Of a stretch of 45,320 nt of DNA, positions 1 through 8,004 are shown piece by piece. The stretch spans positions 1-45,320 of the forward strand of contig JAJPYN010000017.1 in the NCBI GenBank assembly GCA_021204905.1. The letters run 5' to 3'. Under the pieces are notes generated by a model that had not been told where the DNA came from, ran no database searches, and saw nothing but the letters and a program-made list of their open reading frames with translations. Each line of letters begins with the position of its first letter. Position 1 is the first letter of the stretch. The position numbers were made by a program, and so were the translations under genes. This DNA comes from Prevotella sp. Its GTDB lineage: Bacteria > Bacteroidota > Bacteroidia > Bacteroidales > Bacteroidaceae.

Positions 1-2563
1 ACTTCTGCAGGATCTTCTTCACCGTGCCGTCAGCATACTTGACGATGTTCACGCCGTTGACAGGAGCATTCACCTTCTGGCCGGAGATGGTGTAAACCTC
101 CGCGCCATTGGCTATTGCAGCCTGAATTGCGCTGATGCCGGTTTCAGTGCCGCCGTTCTCATCGCCTTCGTTGCCTTCGTCTTCACCGCCTTCGTTGCTT
201 GTGCTGCTGATGATGTAGGTAAGGGTGATTTCCTCGTCGAAAACGGTACTGTTCACCTTGAATGTGCCGGTCGGGAGAGTTATGGTATAGGTGCCCTCCT
301 CTGTTATCTCGGCATTCCAATTGTAAATGTTGTTCTCTTCATCGACAATGTCGCTGGTGTCAGCTATGCTGAACACGAGCCCGGACACGTCTTCTTCCGT
401 GTCTTCTTCGGTTTCACGCGCTCCGCTGTCTCCGGACTCAATATCTTCGTTGTTGTAAAGTTCGTAGCTGGTGGGTTTGCCATCTTTGTAGATGGGGAAC
501 GAGCTTTCGTACGACACATACTTGAGCGTGTATCCCTCTCCGGCGGTTACGCTAATGGTGCTCAGCGACGTCACCGTACTGCCGTTCGCGGGGTCGAATG
601 TAAGCGTAATATCTACATCATCACTTGTAAGGGTGTAGTAGTAAGTCATGGTCATGTACCCGCTTGCATCGAACAACGTCATTCCCTCGCTATCCGTACC
701 GGAAATGGCAATCGTAATCCCACCGCCGTAGTCCTCGTCTGCCAACTCGCTTGCGGGGATGGTAATCGTCCAAGTCGTGTAGTAGCCGTTGCCGTCGCCA
801 GTATCCTCTACGCCGGTAGCATCAAGAGATATAGAACCGCTCAAGCCTTGGCTGATGCTTGCCCCAATATTCACATAATCGGAGAAAGTGAGGGTGATTA
901 CCAAGTCTTCTCCATCCTCAACCTCTATCTCTTCGTCGGTACCGGGATCGGAAGATACAAGCCTTACGGAGGAAACGGTGTTCGGCGATGTACCCACAAG
1001 TGTCAGGACGGTTGCCGATGCGAGCAGGTTGCCGTTGTGCTCGGCATCATACAACTCACAAACAACGGGATATACATAACCTTCGGTCAACTCATAGTCG
1101 TATCCGCCGGTCCATGTGAAGTTGCCGTCTTCGTCTGCCGTGAGACGGTCGGATGTCTGGGTAAGGTATTGTTCCGTGCCAACCGTGCCGAAGACGATGT
1201 CAAGATAGTAACCGCTTGCATTGGTGCAGTTGATAACCATCTGCATGCCGTCCTCGAGCACTGCAAGGTCGAGCTTGCCCTCGGCGGTGATGTTGCTTGT
1301 CAGGTCGGTGCCGTTGGCTGCCGTTACGGAAACAATCGAGAACTCATAGCTTACGCCGGTGTCATCGCCATTGTTTTCGCTTTCTTCCTCTTCATACCAA
1401 GACGTGAAACTCTCCGAACCGGTCCATTCAGCAGTGAAAACGAAGTAATACGTCGTGCCGGCGGTCAGTTTGAAGGACCACGCGTTTTTCCCGTTTGACT
1501 CATATGTACCGTTGATTACATTACCGCCGGTAAAGTTGTCGTAGCAGGTGAACTCGCCCGTCGTGTAGAGGGTTCCGTTTGCAGACGGAGTGTATGTGAT
1601 ATAGTAGCTATCACCGGAAGTAAGACTACCATAACCGTTATATTCACGCGAATCCGCTGTTCCAACAGCCATATCACCCAAAGACGTACCTTCTATGGAA
1701 GAAACATTATTATCCCAATCTTCGGAGGCCTCCACGTAGGTGTAATAATCCCCCCACGCTTCCTCATATGACTCCTTGCAACCGTCGGGAACGACAATAA
1801 CAAGATTTTCCGGCACGTCTTTAAGTTGAGTGCCGTTCAGTGTCGGGGGAGTGGTTGCCTCCATTACAATTGATTCCAGACTTGAGCAGTCGCGAAAAGC
1901 ATCGTAAGCGATGGAGGTAACCTCGCTCGGTATGGTAATTGAGGTGAGGGATGTGCAGTAATAGAAAGCTTGGGTTCCAATGGAAGTAGTAGTTGCAGGC
2001 AGGGATATTGATTCCAAAGCATAGCAATACGCAAATGTGGAACTTTCTATGGCGGTAACCCCGCTCGGTATTACAATCGAGGTCAAGGCCTCGCAATCAT
2101 AGAACGCTTTAGTGGCGATAGAAGTTAATGTTGAGGGCAAAGTAACTTCCTTCAAGACCTTACAAAAATAAAACATATAAGAGGGTATTTTCGTGCAACC
2201 CTCAGATATCACAGCAGACACAAGCGACCCACATTTGTAAAACTCATATCCGCCTAAATTCGAATCCGATAATGTTCCGGGCAAGGTGACGGAAGTAATT
2301 TCCGCACTTTTGAATGCATATTTCACCGTCCCGGTTACGGTATAATCCGTCCCGTCGTAAGTGACGGTCTCGGGGATGACAACATCACCGGACGTTACAC
2401 CGTCATTGTCGCTTTGCAACGCAACAGATACTGTGGCGGCGTCGAGAGACGTAATCTCGTACGCAACTCCGTTTGTATCTTTAATAATGTCACCTTCTTC
2501 CGCGGCAACCGCCACATTCGAAAACAAGTAACACAAGAACGCAAGGTGTAAAAATCTCTTCAT
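1..2563 (-). CDS. BspA-like leucine-rich-repeat surface protein, 854 residues visible (paralogue A)
   Basis: The frame is open from the ATG at 2563 to position 2, exactly 854 codons. Base 1 is a T on the coding strand, so the stop codon probably lies just outside. The product starts with a Sec signal peptide (MKRFLHLAFL, hydrophobic to about residue 20). Residues about 80-235 carry BspA-type leucine-rich repeats (units such as AFYDCEALTSI and TSIGTQAFYYCTSLTSI). One copy of a beta-rich module follows (about 290-395, with LTAGTTYYF), then a segment almost identical to the gene at 42716. Near the end is an acidic Glu/Asn/Gly linker and a tail (VNGVNIVKYADGTVKK) related to those of five other secreted proteins here. 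BspA-type repeats are known in surface adhesins; adhesion is an inference. It lies head-on to its paralogue across the window. Confidence 0.85.
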   Translation of the reverse strand, partial: MKRFLHLAFLCYLFSNVAVAAEEGDIIKDTNGVAYEITSLDAATVSVALQSDNDGVTSGDVVIPETVTYDGTDYTVTGTVKYAFKSAEITSVTLPGTLSDSNLGGYEFYKCGSLVSAVISEGCTKIPSYMFYFCKVLKEVTLPSTLTSIATKAFYDCEALTSIVIPSGVTAIESSTFAYCYALESISLPATTTSIGTQAFYYCTSLTSITIPSEVTSIAYDAFRDCSSLESIVMEATTPPTLNGTQLKDVPENLVIVVPDGCKESYEEAWGDYYTYVEASEDWDNNVSSIEGTSLGDMAVGTADSREYNGYGSLTSGDSYYITYTPSANGTLYTTGEFTCYDNFTGGNVINGTYESNGKNAWSFKLTAGTTYYFVFTAEWTGSESFTSWYEEEESENNGDDTGVSYEFSIVSVTAANGTDLTSNITAEGKLDLAVLEDGMQMVINCTNASGYYLDIVFGTVGTEQYLTQTSDRLTADEDGNFTWTGGYDYELTEGYVYPVVCELYDAEHNGNLLASATVLTLVGTSPNTVSSVRLVSSDPGTDEEIEVEDGEDLVITLTFSDYVNIGASISQGLSGSISLDATGVEDTGDGNGYYTTWTITIPASELADEDYGGGITIAISGTDSEGMTLFDASGYMTMTYYYTLTSDDVDITLTFDPANGSTVTSLSTISVTAGEGYTLKYVSYESSFPIYKDGKPTSYELYNNEDIESGDSGARETEEDTEEDVSGLVFSIADTSDIVDEENNIYNWNAEITEEGTYTITLPTGTFKVNSTVFDEEITLTYIISSTSNEGGEDEGNEGDENGGTETGISAIQAAIANGAEVYTISGQKVNAPVNGVNIVKYADGTVKKILQK
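1173..1297. repeat. Left arm of a 125-bp perfect inverted repeat
   Basis: The reverse complement of this stretch is identical, base for base, to 44855-44979 when compared by eye. The first mismatches are at 1298 and 1172. Similarity continues on both sides at lower identity. It codes for the same part of both BspA-like paralogues (protein segment EGKLDLAVLEDGMQMV and onward). Confidence 0.85.
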
Positions 2564-2638
2564 AAATTAATTATTTTAAATGTTAAACTAAATTAGAAAT
2601 TAGACTATTCTCGCATGAATGCGGAGCATAATGCGCGG

Positions 2639-2646
2639 CGAAAGTA
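2639..2646 (-). promoter_or_regulatory. Probable -7 box of BspA-like gene A
   Basis: On the minus strand this reads TACTTTCG, one base from the Bacteroidota -7 consensus TAnnTTTG. It lies 75 nt before the ATG at 2563. The paralogue at 42716 has a perfect box exactly 75 nt before its ATG, which supports the call. Confidence 0.4.
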
Positions 2647-2809
2647 ATTAGAAAGTGTGAAAATCCCCCCCCGTTAAGTTAATTTGGGTTAATTACTTTA
2701 AAACCTTGCGTTTTGTTGATTTAAATCAAGACAAGCGAAGATAAAGGGCTTGAAAAGAAGCGCAAAAAAGGGCGGTACGTTGTTTCGACACACCACCTTT
2801 GTCTTGACG

Positions 2810-3097
2810 TTAGTTTGTCTCCGACCTTTTACAGCGAGGAATTAATACATTCGTAACAGCCACTGACCACGCCGCAAAGGAACACTCCCGCCATGCAGCA
2901 GAAGAGAACATCCCCGCAAACGGCGGTATGCCCGCAAGGGAGAACAGTGATAAGGTCATCAGCAGGGCAAGACGCGGGTTGGTGGAATAGAAGCCGCCCA
3001 AGTCGTCGATCTTCGTCTTGCCGCCACCAGACTCCTCCACTATGCCGATGATGGAGGACACGGCAAGGTTCGCCACGATATAAACCAAGATAATATC
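2810..3097 (-). pseudogene. nuoN: Fragment of NADH-quinone oxidoreductase subunit N
   Basis: About 90 codons read as an internal piece of NuoN, a proton-pumping membrane subunit of respiratory complex I that is normally about 450-490 residues. Recognisable motifs are [28 protein letters not shown] and [14 protein letters not shown], the last being a NuoN hallmark. After that motif the sequence drifts and stops. Upstream the reading runs into a poly-A/T tract near 3105. There is no start context, no remaining transmembrane core and no neighbouring nuo gene. I read it as a dead fragment. An assembly join is the other explanation. The family identification is firm; how it arrived is inference. 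Confidence 0.75.
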
Positions 3098-3703
3098 AAA
3101 CCTTTTTTTTGAATAATCGTAGCCCTTTTATTCCGCTTTCGATCGAAAGGTTCTTTGACGCGGCTAAATTATAACAACGGTGTTCCTTTGCAACATCAGA
3201 CGTTCTGAAAAAGGGTTTTTACCATTCTCGCAGAATTCTTGATTTTGAGGCGCACTATTACGGCTTGAATTATTGCTGCGTCTCCTAACTTTACGGAGCT
3301 AATCGTTCAAAATCATGGCACCCATGCATTTTGCAACTGCGTATGTCATAGACGCCTTATTGATATGTTGCCGTTCAACAGTACATATAATTATAGAGCA
3401 TATTCGACATGAAAACGATGACAAAAATTTCAGTCATCATGTATCATTTTTATTGCAAAAGTATCTGTTTGACCCTGATTTATGCAATAAAAAATTCCGG
3501 AATGCCATCTTCCTGACTTTATCTGATCTCCTCTTAGGAGTTTACACGAAGACAACAATTACATTTGTACACATAAATTGTATGTTTGGTGTGCAAATAA
3601 AATATAAAAATCTTAAATCTCACCCTTTTTTGCTAACTTACAAGCGCATGCACGCCACTCCTCCACCGTATTAGCTGCAAGTAACTGATTAACAATAAGT
3701 TAG
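3098..3703. other. AT-rich non-coding stretch between two gene fragments
   Basis: This stretch is visibly more AT-rich than the genes around it. It begins with a T-run at about 3104-3111. It holds an isolated TACATTTG box at 3560-3567 and ends in a short sequence (gtaactgattaacaataag) just before the BspA-like remnant. A 119-codon frame at 3315-3674 resembles no protein and was rejected. I see no tRNA, transposase or clear terminal inverted repeats. It may mark a rearrangement joint between the nuoN fragment and the truncated BspA-like gene. Confidence 0.5.
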
Positions 3704-4714
3704 ATATACGAAGATTGTACTTCACTTAAATCGGTGATATTGGGAAGTTCCGTGGAGAGCATAGGAACACAAGCATTCTTTGATTGTACTAATCTTGCGG
3801 AGATTATTTCATTTAATACTACACCGCCTACTTTCACCAGCGATCAACCGGCGACTATCTATGGGAATGGGCTTAATGGAACTTTATCAGTTACCTTATA
3901 TGTGCCGGCAGGCTCGAAGGATACATATACGGCAGATACGGGAAATTCGGGACACACTTATTCTACATGGAGCCCGACTGCCAAATACACAAGTATCGCC
4001 AAGATAAAGGAGTTCTTGGAGGTTGAAATCAAGGCGCAAGCGGAGGAGGGGAAGGCCTATGGCTGTGCAACATTCTATTCGGACAACCCGTTCTACACAT
4101 ATTACTCTTATCCCCTTGCCAATCCCGCTCAACATAACTCCGACTACTGGGAGCTGGAGTGCGCCACGGCTTCGGTGAGCGACGGCTCGCTTAATTTGAA
4201 TTGGGAATATGGCGAAAACTACTCGACGGAGGTTGTACCCGGGAAAACGGCCGTTGTCATATATGGGCTTACCGGCACACATTATCCCGTTATTTATGAG
4301 GAGGGCGATGACGCTTCCGTTGCTGCCGTTCCAGAAAATAACATGTTGCTTGGCAGCGAAAAGGAGACAACGACGTATGGTCCTGACGAGACAAAGGACT
4401 ATAAATTCTATAAATTCACCTACGAGGACATAGTCAGCGGCGTTTACACCGGCCTCGGGTTCTACTGGGATCAAGACAACGGTGCGGCGTTTACGAGTGC
4501 TGCGTTTAAGGCGTGGCTCGCCGTGCCTGATGACACCGCCGACGCGAAGATCTCGAGCTTCGTCTTGGGCGAAGACAACACGACCGGCATCAGCTCGGTT
4601 GACAGCAGCAAGCCCGCGACGGACGCCATTTACAACTTGCAGGGCATTCGCGTGAACGATATGAGCCGGCCGGGCATCTACATTGTCGGCGGCAAGAAAG
4701 TGATTAAGAAATAA
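3704..4714 (+). pseudogene. 5'-truncated BspA-like secreted protein
   Basis: The frame is open from 3704, directly after an in-frame TAG at 3701, to the TAA at 4712. It starts in the middle of a leucine-rich repeat (YEDCTSLKSVILGSSVESIG, then FFDCTNLAEI). No signal peptide or complete first repeat precedes it. A GTG at 3734 could start a 326-residue product, but that would be cytoplasmic. The rest looks intact: a beta-rich domain and a C-terminal tail (YNLQGIRVND, PGIYIVGGKKVIKK) of the type that ends many Bacteroidales secreted proteins. The simplest reading is a surface protein gene that lost its 5' part at about 3700, with the reading frame not yet decayed. The 53-residue gene that follows was perhaps co-transcribed with it. 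Confidence 0.7.
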
Positions 4715-4729
4715 CTTTAAAACAAGAAT

Positions 4730-4891
4730 ATGGCTATGAAAAAATATATCAAACCGGGCATTGAACTTGTTGCTGGCGGCTCAATGCAGACGTTTGCAGG
4801 CGGCTTGAATAGTTATGTCAACGACAACGACCAGCTCGGGAAAGGCACGGACAACTGGGAGCCTGAGCAGGATGTCGATTCAGACTGGTAA
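4730..4891 (+). CDS. Small protein of 53 residues, MKKYIKP type, function unknown
   Basis: An ATG at 4730 (or a second in-frame ATG at 4736, giving MKKYIKPGIELV) opens 53 codons ending in DVDSDW and TAA. It begins 15 nt after the stop of the BspA-like remnant and is followed by a strong terminator at 4940-4973, so it has the layout of a real last gene in a unit. The N-terminus is basic (KKYIKP), the middle is rich in Gly, Ser and Asn, and the last 20 residues are acidic with two Trp. From memory, short proteins that start MKKYIKP and end in an acidic Trp-containing tail recur in Bacteroidales. I know of no function. No signal peptide is visible. Confidence 0.6.
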   Translation: MAMKKYIKPGIELVAGGSMQTFAGGLNSYVNDNDQLGKGTDNWEPEQDVDSDW

Positions 4892-4939
4892 CCGACGAGC
4901 AATAACGCATTATTTGAAATAGATTTAAACGTTTATGCG

Positions 4940-4973
4940 CGGGGCTTGCCTGAGAAGGTAGGTCCCGTTTTTT
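4940..4973 (+). terminator. Rho-independent terminator
   Basis: An 11-bp stem (4940-4950 with 4957-4967, including three G-T pairs) encloses the loop TGAGAA and is followed directly by six T. It ends the plus-strand unit of the BspA-like remnant and the small protein, and separates it from the convergent wbqC-like gene. Confidence 0.8.
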
Positions 4974-4980
4974 GCCCTTT

Positions 4981-5574
4981 TTACAAATAGAGGACGGCCT
5001 CTTTGCCCATGTTGAAAAGCAGGTCGACGATGCTCAAATCCTCGATGAAACCGTGCTTTTTTGCAAATACCTGATAGTACGGCGCGGTGTTGGCGGGCGG
5101 AATGACCGGTGCTCCCGCGAAGTCATCGGTGCGCCGGAATGTCGCCGTAACGTCGAGCAGGGCGAAGCATTTCTCCATTAGCGCCTCGTTGAGATCCATC
5201 AGGAAGGTCCACGATTTGTCGTAAACGGGGCGGAAATCGTCTTGCAGGAACTCGAAGAAAGGGGAGTTGTAGTAGCTTGATTCCAAGGCTGTCCAATGCT
5301 GCCGCTGCCAGTCGAACTGCCGGCTAATGCGTATGTCGCGCATCAGGCACTTGGCTTTGTCGGAGAAATTGCTTTTGTCTATGGGTACCGACAGTGCGAT
5401 TTTACCGTTGGGCGAGTCTATGTAACAGCGGTTGCGACAGGTCTGTTTGTGAAAGTTCTCGCATGCTTCGAGCTCTATATAAACCTCATTTTGCCCCGAG
5501 TTTTTTGAGCGCAACTCCATAAAACATCTCGAGAACCACGAGACGGACGGGAGGTAATAACTCGGAAAAACCAT
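4981..5574 (-). CDS. WbqC-like family protein
   Basis: A 197-residue protein with the WbqC family look: N-terminal PSYYLPSVSWFSR, then RNRCYIDSPNGKIALSVPI, ISRQFDWQRQHWTALESSY, SPFFEFLQDD and a C-terminal LSIVDLLFNMG. WbqC-like proteins have been linked by context to O-antigen and sugar-amine biosynthesis, but the reaction is not established, so I give no function. It is the last gene of a minus-strand run dapB-lepB-wbqC, with a 42-nt gap to lepB. The length is normal and nothing looks broken. Confidence 0.85.
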   Translation of the reverse strand: MVFPSYYLPSVSWFSRCFMELRSKNSGQNEVYIELEACENFHKQTCRNRCYIDSPNGKIALSVPIDKSNFSDKAKCLMRDIRISRQFDWQRQHWTALESSYYNSPFFEFLQDDFRPVYDKSWTFLMDLNEALMEKCFALLDVTATFRRTDDFAGAPVIPPANTAPYYQVFAKKHGFIEDLSIVDLLFNMGKEAVLYL

Positions 5575-5616
5575 CGTGGGAGCGTCCCTTAATTTTGCCC
5601 TTGCCCGGCGACGGAG

Positions 5617-7089
5617 CTATTTTATCTTGTCAACAAGTTTGCCGACGCGGCTCCAACGGATACCTGCGAAGCCCTTGCGGTCGGGGTCTGACGACCACCA
5701 TACGAAGATCGGCTTGCCGACGATGTGGTCTTCAGGCACGAAACCCCAGTAGCGCGAGTCGGCGGAATTGTGGCGGTTGTCGCCCATCATCCAGTAATAA
5801 TCCATCTTAAACGTGTATTCCGTCGCCAGCTGACCGTTGATGTAGATTTGTCCGTTCTTCACTTCGAGGTCGTTGCCCTCATAGACGCGTATCGGTCGCT
5901 CGTAGACGGCGATGTTGTCCATCGTCAGTTTGACGGTTTCGCCTTTCTTCGGAATCCATACGGGACCGTAGTTGTCGCGCGTCCAACCGGTGAGTTGGTT
6001 GAGCGGATAGAGGTCTCCGACGGTCGCCTCGGTGTTGATTGTGATGGTCTTGACAAGGTCTGTGCGCTTGCGCAACTCCTCTACGGCGTGCTTCGTCAGC
6101 GGCATCACGCCGAGCGTGTTGAGTTGATAGAGGTCCTCTTGGCTTATGCCGAGCTCTTTGAGGAGGTCGTCGTGGCGGTCGATGAGGTCATACGTGCCGA
6201 TGCCAGGTTGCAGCTCTATGCGGTAGGAATACTGCACGTTGTCCGGCTCTTTATTGGGTTTTCCGTCGAGATAAACTATGCGGTCTTTGATCTCGAGCGT
6301 CTGTCCCGGCAGCCCTACGCAGCGTTTCACGTAGTTCTCCCGTCGGTCGGCGGGACGCGAGGCGATATCTCCGAAGGTGTTCGGGTTTGCCGCAATATAC
6401 CTGCGGCCTTGCGCGTAGATGTATTTGAACAGGTCGTACTGCTCCTGCCGGTTGAGGTTGCGGATGTCGAAAGAGTCGGTTACCTGCGTCGACCAGATCT
6501 GATAGCCGATGCTGTAGACCAATTGATAATAATCCTGCGCTTGGTAGCGGGGCTCGTTGCAGATAGTGTCGCCCGCGGGATAGTTGAACACCACGATGTC
6601 GTTAAGTTCGACATTGCCGAGCCCTTTCACGCGGCGGTAGTCCCAATGGGGCCATTCTATATAGCTCTTGACATTGAAGAACGGCAGTGTGTGCTGGGTC
6701 AGCGGCATGGTCAAAGGCGTCTGCGGTATGCGCGGACCGTAGCTCACTTTCGACACGAACAGGTAGTCGCCTGTGAGCAAACTCTTCTCCAGCGAGCTGG
6801 AAGGTATGACGTAGTTTTGGAAAAAGAACTGATTGATGAAGTAGACGGCTACGAGGGCGAAGATGATTGCGTCTACCCACGACATCAAAACCCGTATCGG
6901 TTTCTCCGCCTCTTTCCACCAATGCCAGCGTATTTTCTTTGTTATATACGCGTCGAAGATGAAAGGAATGACGATGATACCAAGCCAACTCTTCACCCAG
7001 ACGAGGAAAGCGACATAGAGCAGAAGTACGATGATGAACTTTGCCCACTGCCGTTTCATATTCAGTCTCTTTTTCTCCCGGTCGATCAT
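5617..7089 (-). CDS. lepB: Signal peptidase I
   Basis: The enzyme removes Sec signal peptides on the outer face of the inner membrane. At 490 residues it is much longer than the E. coli enzyme, as is usual in Bacteroidota. Membrane segments lie at about 17-47 and 72-90. The catalytic serine is in VIPSSSLEKSL (Ser99, with Leu instead of the usual Met after it). The general-base lysine is in NYVKRCVGLPGQ (Lys255). Between them is a long insertion, about residues 175-250. The C-terminal family box GDNRHNSADSRYWGFVPEDH is present. A second ATG ten codons in (MKRQWAKF) could be the true start. It lies 24 nt after dapB. All catalytic boxes are intact. Confidence 0.95.
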   Translation of the reverse strand: MIDREKKRLNMKRQWAKFIIVLLLYVAFLVWVKSWLGIIVIPFIFDAYITKKIRWHWWKEAEKPIRVLMSWVDAIIFALVAVYFINQFFFQNYVIPSSSLEKSLLTGDYLFVSKVSYGPRIPQTPLTMPLTQHTLPFFNVKSYIEWPHWDYRRVKGLGNVELNDIVVFNYPAGDTICNEPRYQAQDYYQLVYSIGYQIWSTQVTDSFDIRNLNRQEQYDLFKYIYAQGRRYIAANPNTFGDIASRPADRRENYVKRCVGLPGQTLEIKDRIVYLDGKPNKEPDNVQYSYRIELQPGIGTYDLIDRHDDLLKELGISQEDLYQLNTLGVMPLTKHAVEELRKRTDLVKTITINTEATVGDLYPLNQLTGWTRDNYGPVWIPKKGETVKLTMDNIAVYERPIRVYEGNDLEVKNGQIYINGQLATEYTFKMDYYWMMGDNRHNSADSRYWGFVPEDHIVGKPIFVWWSSDPDRKGFAGIRWSRVGKLVDKIK

Positions 7090-7113
7090 AATTGTTTTTT
7101 TAGCTTGAAAATG

Positions 7114-7869
7114 TCAAAAAGCGAACATGTCGGATATTGTGAGCCGCCCCGTGTGCGTCAGGGTGTACTCCGCCGCGAGCACCGCTCCGAGCGCAAAGCC
7201 GCGCCGCGAATGTGCGTCGTGAGTGATGGTGATGCTGTCCGCTTCCGAATTGTATGTTATGCTGTGTATGCCGGGCACCTCGCCGCGACGTATGCTGTTT
7301 ATTGTCAGCTTGTTAGCTGCTTGTAAATTGTTTTTAACCACCTGCCCGTCAGCCTGTGTCAGCGTGCCCGATTGCCAACCCGTCTTGCGGTCGAGTGCGG
7401 CGACAATCTGCTCGGCAAGAGTGATGCCCGTGCCGCTCGGGTGGTCGAGTTTATGAACGTGATGAACCTCCGTTTCTTCGACATCATATTGCTCGAAAGC
7501 ATTCATAATCTTCGCCAAATACTTGTTTACAGCGGCAAATATCGCGACGCCGACGCTGAAATTCGACGACCAAAACAAAGTCCGCCCTTCTTCGTTGCAA
7601 GCCCTGTCGACATCCTTTTCGTGCTTGTCAATCCAGCCTGTCGAACCGCTGACAACCTTCAGCCCAGCGTCCCACGCCTTGCAGCAGTTGCCGTAAGCCG
7701 TCTGCGGAGTGGTGAACTCGATGGCGACATCAGCCGCGGCGAAGGCCTCGCTCGCGAAGTCGGCTTGGTTGCCGAGGTCGATGATGCAACTTATTTCATG
7801 GCCGCGCGCACGGGCGATTTCTTCAACCATCCGCCCCATCTTGCCGTAGCCGATAATCGCGATTTTCAT
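7114..7869 (-). CDS. dapB: 4-hydroxy-tetrahydrodipicolinate reductase
   Basis: It catalyses the NAD(P)H-dependent reduction step in the diaminopimelate/lysine pathway, in the cytoplasm. The 251 residues include the dinucleotide-binding glycine motif IGYGKMGRM (6-14), the substrate and catalytic signature HHVHKLDHPSGTG (His136, His137, Lys140) and the family motif FWSSNFSVGVAIF. The length is normal. It is the first gene of the dapB-lepB-wbqC run. A TAnnTTTG box at 7900-7907 lies 30 nt before the ATG. The divergent DUF2851 gene shares this intergenic region. Confidence 0.96.
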   Translation of the reverse strand: MKIAIIGYGKMGRMVEEIARARGHEISCIIDLGNQADFASEAFAAADVAIEFTTPQTAYGNCCKAWDAGLKVVSGSTGWIDKHEKDVDRACNEEGRTLFWSSNFSVGVAIFAAVNKYLAKIMNAFEQYDVEETEVHHVHKLDHPSGTGITLAEQIVAALDRKTGWQSGTLTQADGQVVKNNLQAANKLTINSIRRGEVPGIHSITYNSEADSITITHDAHSRRGFALGAVLAAEYTLTHTGRLTISDMFAF

Positions 7870-7899
7870 CTTGCTTTCACGGGTTGTTCAAACGTTTCG

Positions 7900-7907
7900 C
7901 AAAAGTA
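7900..7907 (-). promoter_or_regulatory. -7 box for dapB
   Basis: TACTTTTG on the minus strand matches the Bacteroidota -7 consensus TAnnTTTG and lies 30 nt from the dapB ATG. No good TTTG -33 box was picked out. Confidence 0.55.
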
Positions 7908-7980
7908 CGGCAATGCGCAAATAAAACAAAAGAAAACGCCATATTTTCAGCATTCCGACGGCGCTTCATCCTTTTTTTCG

Positions 7981-7988
7981 TAGCTTTG
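7981..7988 (+). promoter_or_regulatory. -7 box for the DUF2851/dprA/dusB operon
   Basis: TAGCTTTG matches the TAnnTTTG consensus, 16 nt before the ATG at 8005. It is arranged back to back with the dapB box. Confidence 0.55.
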
Positions 7989-8004
7989 CAAAACGGCTTC
8001 GGGT

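Noticed and set aside
3315..3674. Open frame of 119 codons on the plus strand in the AT-rich patch
   Set aside because: The translation resembles no family, is rich in residues favoured by AT-rich DNA, and has no promoter spacing or neighbour that supports it.
5725..7326. 533-codon open frame antisense to lepB and dapB
   Set aside because: It is the mirror of two well-conserved genes in GC-rich DNA. The translation is Val/Arg/Asp-rich without motifs.
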